25,908 nucleotides of DNA from a virus: positions 1 through 25,908 of the IMG/VR virus record IMGVR_UViG_3300013006_000117; one strand, given 5' to 3'. Within the stretch, counting starts at the first letter, position 1. Every line of letters starts with the position of its first letter. Below are positions 1-11,100 of this stretch, in pieces. A model generated the notes under the pieces. That model saw only the letters and a program-made list of their open reading frames with translations. It ran no database searches and was not told the origin of the DNA. Made by a program: the position numbers and the translations under genes.

Positions 1-2
1 CA

Positions 3-1235
3 AATATACAATCCGCATTAACAACTGCTACCGGTAGTCCGTTAGGTGTGGCCGCTGGCATTAATGCCGCGGCATTACTAGCAACACCAATTGCAGATGT
101 CAAGATTGGCAGTTTAAGCTCGGCACAAATCACTGGACTACTGGCGCAAACCAAATCAGCAGTGGGACAAGCATCTGGAATTATATCAGTTGACAAAGGC
201 ATTGGACAATTTGGGCTCAGTGCAGAAAAATTAGAAGCTGCTGGATTATTGAAAAAAGGCACAGTATCTGCAATAAAGTCGGGCCCTGTGCCAATACCAA
301 CCGCCGCCGACATAGCATTAGCACAAAGAATTGTGGCACAAGGTGGATTTATGACACCACAACAGGTGGCCCTGGGCAACAAGATTAATGCAATGCTCGC
401 ATCGCCCACAGTATGGACCGGGCAAAGTGGATGCTATGGACTAACATCATTGTTGGGCAATGACAAATTACAAAGCAACATACAACAAACATTGATGGTG
501 TCAAGCCTTGCAGGATTAAAATCATCTGGTATAGCAACAGGAACAGAGTCACCACAGCAATTCGGCGGTCTGTTGCAGGCAGCAACAAACATAGGAGTTG
601 GTCCTTTAGCTAGTGTTATCAAAGGTATAGCATCAGCTGACGTTAAATCGGCTGTGTCGGCCACTATAAAGGGTGCACAATTTGCCACAAAGTTTGTCGA
701 TGACAAAATTGGACAATTTGCTGGATTTGCCAAAACTACTACGTCAGCTACAAACACAGTGAATCGTACAGTTCTTGACCAACAAGTTAAGAACGCACTG
801 GATGCTAAAGTGCCCACACCAGAGTTCAAACCAGTTACTCGAGTCTCTGACAGCCCATCTTTGTTGGATGCACCGAGACAACAGCTTTCAACAACATTTG
901 ACAAAGCCTTTGCCTGGCTCTCCGAAATTCAAGTAGCAGAAGAAGCCATATATCGACAATACGTTATTTTAGATAATAAAGCAGTGGTAACCCAGGCAGA
1001 AATTGATGCTATAACATCACAAGCATCGGTGGCATTGACCAGGTATGATAGAGAAAAATCAACTTATGTTACCCCGTTAACCACACTAGCAACTACAGTT
1101 CCGGCTGACCTAACTCAAGAGGCACAGACATATATTGATACATTAAATCGTTATATTCGATTGGTAGTAGGTATAGCAGAAGCCATTAAATTACTCAAAG
1201 CGTCACTAGAACTACGTGCTAAAAATTCCGTATAA
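3..1235 (+). CDS. Unassigned, probably structural protein, 5' end missing
   Basis: The frame is open from the first bases of the window, so the gene starts upstream; the GTG at 48 is only an internal codon. About 410 residues are visible. They are rich in Ala, Ser, Thr and Gly. A central stretch contains LEAAGLLKKGT and PTVWTGQSG (the latter near nt 403-429), a pattern I associate with tail proteins of large myoviruses but cannot name. The last 120 residues (from about nt 870) look helical and charged, with no obvious membrane segment. It ends in TAA at 1233-1235, inside the late promoter octamer of the next gene, and sits 8 bp before the gp25-like gene. That position suggests a baseplate hub, spike or tail-associated role by context only. 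It could be a gp5- or gp53-position protein, but I see no lysozyme motif. Confidence is high that it is coding and low on function. Confidence 0.8.
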   Translation, partial: NIQSALTTATGSPLGVAAGINAAALLATPIADVKIGSLSSAQITGLLAQTKSAVGQASGIISVDKGIGQFGLSAEKLEAAGLLKKGTVSAIKSGPVPIPTAADIALAQRIVAQGGFMTPQQVALGNKINAMLASPTVWTGQSGCYGLTSLLGNDKLQSNIQQTLMVSSLAGLKSSGIATGTESPQQFGGLLQAATNIGVGPLASVIKGIASADVKSAVSATIKGAQFATKFVDDKIGQFAGFAKTTTSATNTVNRTVLDQQVKNALDAKVPTPEFKPVTRVSDSPSLLDAPRQQLSTTFDKAFAWLSEIQVAEEAIYRQYVILDNKAVVTQAEIDAITSQASVALTRYDREKSTYVTPLTTLATTVPADLTQEAQTYIDTLNRYIRLVVGIAEAIKLLKASLELRAKNSV

Positions 1236-1238
1236 ATA
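1231..1238 (+). promoter_or_regulatory. T4-type late promoter TATAAATA before gp25
   Basis: Exact match to the T4 late promoter octamer, recognised in T4 by gp55 sigma with gp33 and the sliding clamp gp45. It contains the TAA stop codon of the upstream gene and ends only 5 nt before the ATG at 1244. With T4 spacing, transcription would start at or next to that ATG. Confidence 0.75.
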
Positions 1239-1243
1239 TTATC

Positions 1244-1618
1244 ATGCCAACATTTATCGGATATAACACTATTAATCAGTACAAAAAATTTACACTAACT
1301 GATTTTGAGTTAGTTAAACGAGACCTTTCCAACGCCCTTAATATACAACAGGGCGAGCTTCCAGGTCGGCCTGGTTACGGCACTACTATCTGGAGCTATG
1401 TGTTTGAAAGCCAAACCCCAGACACAGTAGCATCAATCTTGGCTGAGATACAGCGTGTGGCAGGCGGTGACCCAAGAATTTACATTTCAAGTTCAGAAGT
1501 ATATCCACAAGAAAATGGCATGCTAATAGAAGTACAAGTACAAATGGTGTCAAGCTCTACTGCTGAACGCTTGAGTATATTTTTTGATCAAGAGAGTCGC
1601 CGAGCAAGTTTTATCTAA
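1244..1618 (+). CDS. gp25: Baseplate wedge subunit, gp25-like
   Basis: This 124-residue protein matches the length and layout of T4 gp25 (132 aa) and the gp25/W/TssE family. In these contractile machines the small wedge protein binds gp6 in the core bundle and contacts the sheath. Visible features are an N-terminal strand/helix section, the segment GRPGYGTTIW near residues 41-50, a helical stretch around residues 58-73, and DPRIYI at 76-81 followed by a beta-rich C-terminus. DPR at 76-78 occupies the position of the family's conserved EPR loop, with Asp for Glu. The ATG at 1244 lies just after a late promoter and has no Shine-Dalgarno sequence upstream, so the mRNA may be nearly leaderless. 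The gp6-like gene follows 47 bp later, as expected for wedge components. I am confident of the family. Confidence 0.92.
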   Translation: MPTFIGYNTINQYKKFTLTDFELVKRDLSNALNIQQGELPGRPGYGTTIWSYVFESQTPDTVASILAEIQRVAGGDPRIYISSSEVYPQENGMLIEVQVQMVSSSTAERLSIFFDQESRRASFI

Positions 1619-1639
1619 AACGGCGTACTTTATTTGAAT

Positions 1640-1647
1640 GGTAAATA
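1640..1647 (+). promoter_or_regulatory. Possible variant late promoter GGTAAATA before gp6
   Basis: GGTAAATA lies in the 47-bp gap before the gp6-like gene. It differs from TATAAATA at its first two bases but keeps the TAAATA core. It would give a leader of about 13 nt before the ATG at 1666. A weak purine-rich GTGAG near 1656-1660 could serve as ribosome binding site. Confidence 0.35.
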
Positions 1648-1665
1648 CTCAAACAGTGAGTAGAC

Positions 1666-4600
1666 ATGGCAAAAACAGCAAGACAAACAGCAATTTTTGG
1701 TGTAGAGGATTGGCAAAGACTCTATCAAACCTATCGCGAAGCCGACTTTCAAAGCTATGACTTTGAGACATTGCGCAAGAGTTTCGTAGATTATCTGCGC
1801 CTTTACTATCCTGAAACATTTAACGATTACATTGAATCAAGTGAATTTATTGCGTTGCTTGATGTTATGGCCTTCATGGGACAGGCACTGGCCTTCCGCA
1901 ATGATCTTAATTCTCGAGAAAACTTTTTAGACACAGCTGAACGACGCGACAGCGTGGTTCGTTTAGCAAATCTAGTTAGTTATACGCCCAAGCGTAACAC
2001 AGCGGCTCAGGGATTTATTAAAGTGGTATCTGTGTCTACCACTGAAAGTGTTCAAGATTACAATGGTATTAACCTTGCCAACTCTACAATTGACTGGGAC
2101 GATCCTACCAATCCCAGTTGGTTTGAACAATTTACCACTATTATTAATGCTGCCTTGGTTGACAGTCAAAAGTTTGGTCGCCCCGGGAACAGTAAAACTA
2201 TACTCGGCGTGGGCACTGCTGACTACACTATTAATCTTATACCTGGATTTTTGCCAGTAGTTCCGTATACCTCTACAGTAGATGGTATCAATATGCCATT
2301 TGAAATAGTAAGCTCAACAACATTGGGTCGCGACTATGTTTATGAACCTGCACCACGACCTGGCAGTGCGTTTAATATCATGTATCGCAACGATGGAGAA
2401 GGATTTGGCAGCAACAATACAGGATTTTTCTTTTTGTTCAAGCAAGGAGTACTTCAAGACCAAGATTTTAATTTAGCCGAAGCTATTCCCAATCAAACTG
2501 TAAACATCAACATTGAAGGTTGTAACGAAGAAGATCATTGGTTGTACAAACTTGATGAACTAGGTAGTGTTGCTACTCAGTGGCAATATGTAGAAAATAT
2601 TTTTGCTGGCGCAGTTGAACAGTTGGCTCCCAACCAACGCACACTATACTCTATTACCAGCAGAGCGAACGATCAAATTACATTGACATTTGGTGATGGT
2701 ATATTTTCTAGTGTACCAGTTGGTACATTTCGAACTTACGTTCGAGCATCTAACGGACTTGATTATGTTATCAATCCTGAAGAAATGCAAAATATCACAG
2801 TGCCTATTAGCTATACCAGCCGAAGCGGCCGCATTGAAACATTGACTTTTGTATGCAGTGTTACTACTCCGGTAACCAATGCACAGGCACGTGAAAGCAT
2901 TGCCGAAATCAAGCAACGGGCGCCTGCAAGATACTACACACAAAATCGCATGGTCAACGGTGAAGATTATAATAATTTTCCGTTCACCAAATTTAATTCT
3001 ATTATTAAGTCCAAAGCTGTGGCACGCAGTGTAGTCGGTACCAGCCGATATATTGATCTTACTGATATAACCGGCAAATACTCAAGCACTAATATTTTTG
3101 CAAGCGACGGTGCATTATATCAAGAAAATGTATTTCCTAGTTTTGAATTTGACTGGGTCACTAGCAACGATATTGTAGACGTTATTCTCAACAGTGTAGA
3201 ACCACTAGTTGGTAGCCGAAGCATGTTGCAATTTTATTATGATAACTATCCTCGCCCGTCACTCACAGTGTTAAACGCTGGATGGAGCCAGGCCACTAGT
3301 TTGGTTAACGAAACTACTGGATACTTCTATCAAAACAATGCATCATCTCCGTTGCCCATTGGATCATATACCAACAACAATGCTCAGTATATTACTGTAG
3401 GTAGTTTGGTAAAATTTATTAGCCCTCCAGGATACTTTTTTGATGCCAACAATAGACTCAAGGCCGGAACACCAGTACGTGCAGATGAAAAAACAGTGAT
3501 TTGGGCCACGGTAACTGCTGTAATACTTGAAGGTACAGCTCAGGGTGTTGGTAATTTACCCAACGGCGTTGGGCCTGTTACTCTTAATAATTTTGTACCA
3601 ACCGGGGCATTAGCTGATGTTGTGATACCTAAATTTATCAGTGACTTGCCGCAGTCTCTTGAGCAATCCATGGTTCAGCAAGCTGAGTTATATCGAAATT
3701 TTGGTATTGGTTATAACAATCTCACAGCAACCTGGTATCTTATTACCAGTACTAACTTGGCGCAAGATGCCCCATTTAGTCGTGCCTATGCACAAAACAC
3801 ATCTGGCACAAATCAAGATGCATCTTGGTTGATACAGTTTATCACAAACGGCCAAAGCTATGTTGTTACGTCTCGTGGACTTGATTATAAATTTGGTAGT
3901 GTACTACAAACACGTTTCTTCTACAGCGGAGAAGAAGTAGTGTATGATAGTAAAACAGGACAAGTAATTAATGATTTTATTAAAGTTTTAAAAACAAATT
4001 CAAGGCCTGACAGTAATTTACCTTTGCCAAGTGATATCGTAACAGACGTTATCGGCCAGCCTATTCAAGGAGATGGATTTGTTAACGACTATGAAGTTAT
4101 TGTAAGTTTTGCAGACTCAGATGGTGATGGACAAGCTGATGATCCTGATTTCTTTAGGGTCATTGTTGGCCCAATTCCATCTACCCCTAGTGCATCATCA
4201 CCATATGTATTTTTCAAACAGGAAACTGACTTTGACAACTTAGAACGTTATCTATTGGTAGAGCCAGGCACAGTCAACGCAACATTAGCCACATTAGATG
4301 ACATTGAACTAGTAAAATCAGAATATATTGATGGGCAAGTTTTTTATGCATACCAGTCAGGATATTTTTATGAATTGGTAGTCACAGTGGTCAACGGTAC
4401 TGTGTTGCGTAGTTTAGTGTTACGTACAGATTATCAAGTCAAGGTTGGCCGCGGATCTCTAGGATTCCAATATCGACACAATAGTGCTCTTACTAACGTG
4501 ATTGATCCAGGTGCAACCAATATTATTGACTTGTATCTAGTGACCAATAGTTATTATACTGCCTATCAAGATTACATCAAAGATACAACTGGTACTGTGG

Positions 4601-5175
4601 CCGAGCCTTCGCCTCCAACCATAGCAGAACTTAGTACTACATACTCTCAACTCAATGACTATAAAATGGTCAGCGATAACATTGTAATGAATTCTGTAGT
4701 GTTCAAACCACTTTTTGGTGCCAAGGCCCCATCTGCACTACAAGCCACAATTAAAGTTATACGAGCACCAAATACAGTGGCATCGGACAGTGAGATCAAA
4801 AGCCAAATGATATCCAGGATTAATGATTATTTTACAATTGATAAATGGGATTTTGGAACTAACTTTTTCTTCTCTGAGTTGGCCGCTTACTTGCACCAAC
4901 AACTGGGATCCATTGTGAGTTCTGTGGTACTTGTACCTTTAAATCCTCTAAAGTCATTTGGCGATCTATACGAAATACGGTCAGCACCAAATGAGATATT
5001 TGTTAGTGCCGCTACAGTAGCAGATATAGAAGTGATAGATGCACTAACACAAAGTAATATTCGTAGCCAAACAACTGTGTCAGGGCTTTATCCTGTAACA
5101 AGCATCGGAGCCGCAGGGTCCACTATCGGACAAACTGGTATTGCGCCTCTGACCACTGGCGGGAGTAGCACTTAA
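1666..5175 (+). CDS. gp6: Baseplate wedge protein, gp6-like (enlarged)
   Basis: This 1169-residue protein looks like the gp6 baseplate wedge family (Baseplate_J-related), whose dimers form the inner ring around the hub and pair with gp25. The N-terminal 125 residues carry the typical start, with YLRLYYPETFNDYIESSEF around residues 43-61 and SRENFLDTAERRDSVVRLAN around 83-102. A C-terminal block near residues 1005-1110 contains NDYFTIDKWDFGTNFFFSEL. T4 gp6 is 660 residues, so this version carries several hundred extra residues, mainly in the middle. A DxDxDG-type calcium-binding loop, SDGDGQADD, starts at Asp817. The C-terminus is a Gly/Ser/Thr tail. Its stop overlaps the next start (TAATG), so the giant downstream protein is probably translated by coupling, and the two likely assemble together. 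Family assignment is good; the role of the extra domains is unknown. Confidence 0.88.
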   Translation: MAKTARQTAIFGVEDWQRLYQTYREADFQSYDFETLRKSFVDYLRLYYPETFNDYIESSEFIALLDVMAFMGQALAFRNDLNSRENFLDTAERRDSVVRLANLVSYTPKRNTAAQGFIKVVSVSTTESVQDYNGINLANSTIDWDDPTNPSWFEQFTTIINAALVDSQKFGRPGNSKTILGVGTADYTINLIPGFLPVVPYTSTVDGINMPFEIVSSTTLGRDYVYEPAPRPGSAFNIMYRNDGEGFGSNNTGFFFLFKQGVLQDQDFNLAEAIPNQTVNINIEGCNEEDHWLYKLDELGSVATQWQYVENIFAGAVEQLAPNQRTLYSITSRANDQITLTFGDGIFSSVPVGTFRTYVRASNGLDYVINPEEMQNITVPISYTSRSGRIETLTFVCSVTTPVTNAQARESIAEIKQRAPARYYTQNRMVNGEDYNNFPFTKFNSIIKSKAVARSVVGTSRYIDLTDITGKYSSTNIFASDGALYQENVFPSFEFDWVTSNDIVDVILNSVEPLVGSRSMLQFYYDNYPRPSLTVLNAGWSQATSLVNETTGYFYQNNASSPLPIGSYTNNNAQYITVGSLVKFISPPGYFFDANNRLKAGTPVRADEKTVIWATVTAVILEGTAQGVGNLPNGVGPVTLNNFVPTGALADVVIPKFISDLPQSLEQSMVQQAELYRNFGIGYNNLTATWYLITSTNLAQDAPFSRAYAQNTSGTNQDASWLIQFITNGQSYVVTSRGLDYKFGSVLQTRFFYSGEEVVYDSKTGQVINDFIKVLKTNSRPDSNLPLPSDIVTDVIGQPIQGDGFVNDYEVIVSFADSDGDGQADDPDFFRVIVGPIPSTPSASSPYVFFKQETDFDNLERYLLVEPGTVNATLATLDDIELVKSEYIDGQVFYAYQSGYFYELVVTVVNGTVLRSLVLRTDYQVKVGRGSLGFQYRHNSALTNVIDPGATNIIDLYLVTNSYYTAYQDYIKDTTGTVAEPSPPTIAELSTTYSQLNDYKMVSDNIVMNSVVFKPLFGAKAPSALQATIKVIRAPNTVASDSEIKSQMISRINDYFTIDKWDFGTNFFFSELAAYLHQQLGSIVSSVVLVPLNPLKSFGDLYEIRSAPNEIFVSAATVADIEVIDALTQSNIRSQTTVSGLYPVTSIGAAGSTIGQTGIAPLTTGGSST

Positions 5176-8100
5176 TGGCATTGAATAGAACTGTAAATTT
5201 ATTACCTGAGATTTTTCGCACTGATACCAACCGCAAGTTTTTAGCGGCAACATTGGATCAACTTACCCAGGAGCCCAGTCTTAAAAAGACACAAGGTTAT
5301 GTGGGACGCAGAGTAGGTCCAGGTGTTAATCCGTCTGACAATTATGTAGTTGAGCCAACCGCTGTACGCAGTGACTATCAACTTGAGCCAGGGGTGGTAT
5401 TCTTAAAACCTAAAACCGGCACGGCTGAAGACGCAATCACATATCCTGGCATGATTGATTCTTTGGCATTGCAAAATGCCAAGACAAACAAACAAGACCG
5501 ATTATGGGAGAGTGAATATTATTCATGGGACCCATTTTGCGATTTAGATAAATTTACCAACTACAGTCAATACTATTGGCTGCCAGGAGGCCCTGACTCG
5601 GTTAATGTATCTTCGACAGACATTCCCTTAACCGATGATTTTGTAGTCACTCGAAACGAACTTGACTACACATTTTCTGGAATACCGGGCGAAAATCCCA
5701 TAGTGTATATGGCACGTGGCGGAACTTATAATTTCACTACTAATCAAACTGGGCATGCATTTTGGATACAATCGGCACCCGGCATTAGTGGCACACTACC
5801 GGCAACCCCCAATGTCAGCAGTAGAGATGTGTTGGGAGTGGTCAATAATGGTTCAGAAACTGGAGTTACTACATTTTATGTGCCCGCAAAAACTGCACAG
5901 GATTTTTATTATACATTACCTACACTGATACCTGTTGATTTGGTTTCCGATATTCAATTCAGTCAAATCAACAACATTCAACTGTCTGCATTTTTAGAAC
6001 AGTACCCAACAGGTATTGACGGAGAGACTCAGCTCGATGGCAAGACTTTAATTTTTAGTAATAATATTCAAGATGCAGCTCAAGGCGGCTGGCAAATTAT
6101 CACCAACAGCAGTGTTATAGATATTACCTCACAGAGCCAACGATACAGTGTATGGACTGTTAGATATGTGTATGACAGTGGGCTTGATCCGTTGATTACG
6201 TTGTCTAGCACAGCAACAGTTCCGAATCTCACCAAGTTTAGTATTCTCTACGGTGCCGCATATAGTGTTACCCAATGGTATAAAGATTCGTCGGGGTATT
6301 TTGAGCAAGTTCCTTTGCTAAGTGCTGTTCAGGACGTATTGTATTATCAAGATGGATCTAATCCAGAAATTCGTGGAGAAATTCGATTAATTGATTTTCA
6401 AAACATCGAACCAATTGACATCAATGACATAATCGGGGCAAAAAATTACACAGCTCCAAATGGAGTTGTATTCACCAATGGACTCAAGGTTCAATTTCGT
6501 GGACCGACTGTGCCAGCCCAGTTTGAAAATCTTGAATACTATGTTGAGGGAGTAGGAACTGGTCCTGGTGGACAGTACCGTGTGGGATTTGTTGACGGCG
6601 AAGCATATTTTGGTGTGTACCATTTGGTTAATAATCAAAAAGTAACCGGAACAGTAACTGATACTACATTCCAGCAATACATTTACGACACAGTTGAGGA
6701 AAGTATTGCCAACCGAGGTACCGGCACACCATTAGGAGCACCCCTGCCGCAGGTGTCGGTTCCCGGGGCAGACATTGGCAACGGCATTAGACTGGTTTCG
6801 GTGTCTAGTCTTGTTACTCCTGAGACGTACACCAAGAATGAATTAATACCATATGACAGTTTGTCCTATGATGAAGGCCCATACGATGACAGTTTAAATT
6901 CTCCACTAATACAAGATTACATCACTCAAAATCGTTCTAGCAGTGATAGAAACGCCTGGAGTCGTAGTAATCGCTGGTTCCATATTGATGTTATTAATTA
7001 CACGTCTGAGCTCAATAACATTACTCCGGTAATAAACAACGTTCAACGAGCAAGCCGCCCCATTGTTGAATTCCGTGCTAATTTAAGACTTTGGAACATG
7101 GGCACCCTGGCCAAAGATCCTGTTAATATCATTGACTTTACTGAAACAGATGCTCTTAGTAACATTAATGGACAAACTGGCTATGGAATTGATGGATATA
7201 CATTTTTAACTGGTACTCGGGTTATTTTTGCTGCCGATCTAGATGCGCAAGTTAGAAATCGCATATATGAAGTAAAATTCATAGACCCTGACAATAGCGG
7301 GAGATTAATAATTGATCTTGTACCAGCGTATGACAGTGATTTACAATTGTCACAAACAGTGGTATGCCTTAACGGGGCAATCTTGCAAGGGGTATCATTT
7401 TGGTTTGATGGTGTAACTTGGCAACAAGCACAACAAAAAACTAATGTCAATCAACCGCCTTTGTTTAATGTATACGATGGTCAAGGGCGAAGCTTTGGTG
7501 ACAGAACTGTTTACCCAAGTAGTTCATTTGAAGGCTGTCGACTATTCGGTTATGCAGAAGGACTAACATCAACAGTTGATCCAATATTGGGATTGTCGTT
7601 GAAATATCTCAACATCAACAACGTGGGTGATATTGTATTCCAAAATTATCTGTACTCAGATAATTTTATATATGTTACTAATAGTATCAGTACTGAGGTT
7701 CCAGTAAGCACAGGATTTGTAAGACAATACATTGATCGAGTTACGTTTAGCAATCAAATTGGTTGGCAGACCGCAGCCGCAGCCAGCCGCAGCCGACAGG
7801 TATTTAGATTTGTTGCTGATGGTTCTCCATTAATACTTGATGTACCAGTTGACCAAGCACAACTGCTTCCAGCAGTACAGGTCTTTATTGGCAGCGCATT
7901 TATTGATCCAGGACGATACACTGTTGTTGTGTCGGGCAATAATACAACAATCACATTTGGTACGCAGCCTGTTGCGGGATCAATAATTGAAGTCTTGGCC
8001 ACGTCAAACCAAGCAAGCTCAGTGGCATTTTACGAAGTTCCTATCAATCTTGAAAATAATGCACAAAATGGAAATAGTACTAGTTTCACGCTTGGTACAA

Positions 8101-11100
8101 TTCGTACACACTATGAAACAATTGCACAGAACTTAAAACTTTTAACTGGTCCTATTAACGGCGCCAATAATTCTCGCGACCTTGGGGACATAATCCCATA
8201 CGGCACAAATATTATTCAAAACTCGTCCCCATTATTGTTAGCTGGTGTGTTTTTGCGCAGACAACAATATGAGTTGTTTAACTCTTTGAACTTTAACAGC
8301 CAAGAATATACCAAATATAAAGCATTGCTCTTGGACTTGGCGGCACGCGGTGATTTTATTAATTCAACACCCACACAAGTGCTAGATGTTATTACTCAAG
8401 AGATTGCACTCACCCGCAATGAATCATTCCCATTCTTCTGGACTGACATGTTGCCTGCAGGGGAAACCTACACTGATCTAAGTTATACAGTTACCCCAAT
8501 TACAACAGGAACGTTTGATACCACCGCGGTTTATGATCTAACATCATCAAACTATCAAGCAGTGTTGGTGTATTTGAACGGAAATATTTTAACCCTCAAT
8601 CGAGATTATACAGTGCCGGTTGATACAGCAACGGTGGTTGTGTCAGTAACCTTGGCAGTGGGTGATGTAGTTACTATTCGCGAATATGCTACCACTTACG
8701 GAAGCTTTGTTCCTAATACTCCTACCAAGATGGGATTGTACCCGGCCTGGCAGCCCAAGATGTATCTTGACGAAGCATATCTAACTCCTACTATGGTCAT
8801 TCAAGGGCACGATGGTAGCATCACAGTTGCCTTTGATGATGTTCGGGACGCAGTGTTGCTGGAGTTTGAAACTCGGATATACAACAATCTCAAGATCCAC
8901 AGTCGTATACCTCTTACTGTAGTTGATGTTGTGCCCGGACAGTTCCGTGATACAAACTATACGCTAATAGAAATCAACAATATTTTAACTCCAGACTTTT
9001 TGAGCTGGATTGGCTGGAACAAGCTTGACTATGTGGCACAAGACTACGTGGCAGGCAATCCCTTTACATACAACTACAGTCAAAGCGGCAACAAGCTAAC
9101 CCAGCAACCACTGCTTGGCGCCTGGCGCGGTATCTATAACTATTTCTACGATACCATGACCCCGAACACCACCCCTTGGGAAATGCTAGGATTTACTGAA
9201 CAGCCCGAATGGTGGCAAGATTACTATGGTCCAGCACCATACACATCAGGTAACCTGGTGTTGTGGCAAGATCTTGAAGCAGGGTTTATTGCAGATCCAA
9301 ACAACCCACGATTTGCTCCTGAGTATGCAAGACCAGGATTAACTCAAGTGATCCCAAGTGGGTCGCAAGGAGAACTGTTACCACCTACTGAATCAGTACT
9401 TGGTAACTATGATGCCACAAGCTTCCGACGTAGTTGGGTATTTGGTGACGATGGTCCTGTTGAAAGTGCGTGGAGGACCAGCAGTGCTTGGCCATTCTCT
9501 GCAATGCGTTTGTTAGCATTGACTAAACCTGCAGAATTTTTCAGCTTGTTTGTTGATCGAGATCGCTATGTATACAACACAACATTAAATCAATACTTGT
9601 GGGATCAACGCTATAGACTGACCCCAGAAAATATTGCTCCGCTTAACGGATCAGCAGTGAGCCGTGCCAGTTACATCAACTGGGTCATTGATTATAATAG
9701 ACAGCGCGGTGTTGACAGTTCGGTTGACCTTGCAGTTCAATTAAATTCTCTAGATGTACGACTGTGCTGGCGCATGGCAGCATTTTCAGACAAGCGTTAC
9801 CTCAAAATTTATACTGAACGCAGTACGCTGGGCGGCACAAACTCTAGTCTGTTGCTGCCTGACGAAAGCTATCAATTACTGTTATATCAAAATCCTCCGC
9901 TTAACAAAATAACCTACAGCTCAGTTGTGGTGCAAGTGGTTGACGGCGGCTGGGCGGTGTATGGGTATAATAACTCAGCCGCTTACTTTGAAATCTTAGC
10001 ATCAAAACCCAATGGTCTTTCTGTTACCATTAATGCTGGTGGAAGTTCTGAACGTGTTCCTGTAGAGTACACTAACACAGTAGTGCAAGTACCTTACGGT
10101 TATGTGTTTACAAACCGAGCAGCCGTGTGCGACTTTTTATACAGCTATGGTGAATTACTAACTCAACGTGGTCTGGCATTTGAGGGATTAGAAAACGGTT
10201 ACATCATGAACTGGCAACAGATGGCCCAGGAATTCTTGTACTGGAGTAATCAAGGCTGGCAAACAGGTACCAGCATTGTCAATCTCAACCCCGGCGCCAC
10301 AAGCATCAGCGTAACTCAACCAGGGGCTGTAGTAGAAAGTATTTTCCCACCTCGACCGGACAGCGTTGTTCTCAACCAAAATCGCACTGCAATACCGCCA
10401 TCTGAGTTGGTGATTGATCGCCTGGAAAACACATTTAAAATTACCAGTGTCAATTCTAATACCATAAACTTTTTAAATCTACGATTTACTGCGTATGAGC
10501 ATCTGATGGTGCTTGATAACCGTAGTATTTTTGCTGACTTACTTTATGATCCAGTTACCGGCGCCCGCCAAAGTCGAATATTGGTAGCAGGGTGGCTAAG
10601 TGGGGATTGGAACGGCACCGTCGACGCCCCAGGCTTTGTGCTCAATCAAGACAACATTCAAGAATGGGTACCAAACCGCAAATACTCCAAGGGTGAGATT
10701 GTGTTGTTTAAAGACCAGTACTGGTCTGCCAATAGCATTGTTCAACCATCGGCTATGTTTGATTTTAATGCCTGGATCAAGAGCGATTACAATGAAATAC
10801 AACAGGGTCTATTGCCCAACGCCGCTAGTGTTAGCAATCAACTGGCACAATCATACAGCGTGTACGATGCTAATCTTGAAACTGAACTTGATTTATTCAG
10901 TTACGGATTGATTGGATTCCGCCCAAGACAGTACATGCAGAATCTAAATCTTGACGATGTAAGTCAAGTGCAGTTATACCAACAATTCCTTGGCAGTAAA
11001 GGAACACGACCAAGTTTAGAAATATTTTCCTTTGCTGATCTTGGTAAAGAAACAGCACAGTACGACATTTATGAATACTGGGCAATACTCCGTAGCACCT

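Noticed and set aside
434-904. Open frame of 156 codons on the - strand
   Set aside because: It lies wholly inside the open structural gene on the + strand, has no promoter or ribosome binding site, and its product shows no recognisable motif; it is a shadow frame.
3886-3893. TATAAATT resembling a late promoter inside the gp6-like gene
   Set aside because: Last base differs, it is deep within a coding region, and no start codon in a real frame follows.
7771-7795. GCAGCC-type short repeat
   Set aside because: Encodes an Ala/Ser/Arg stretch in frame; too short for a meaningful array and likely codon-level repetition.
10600-10911. Open + strand frame of 103 codons in another phase
   Set aside because: Lies in the giant gene, which carries a recognisable module here; no start signal of its own.
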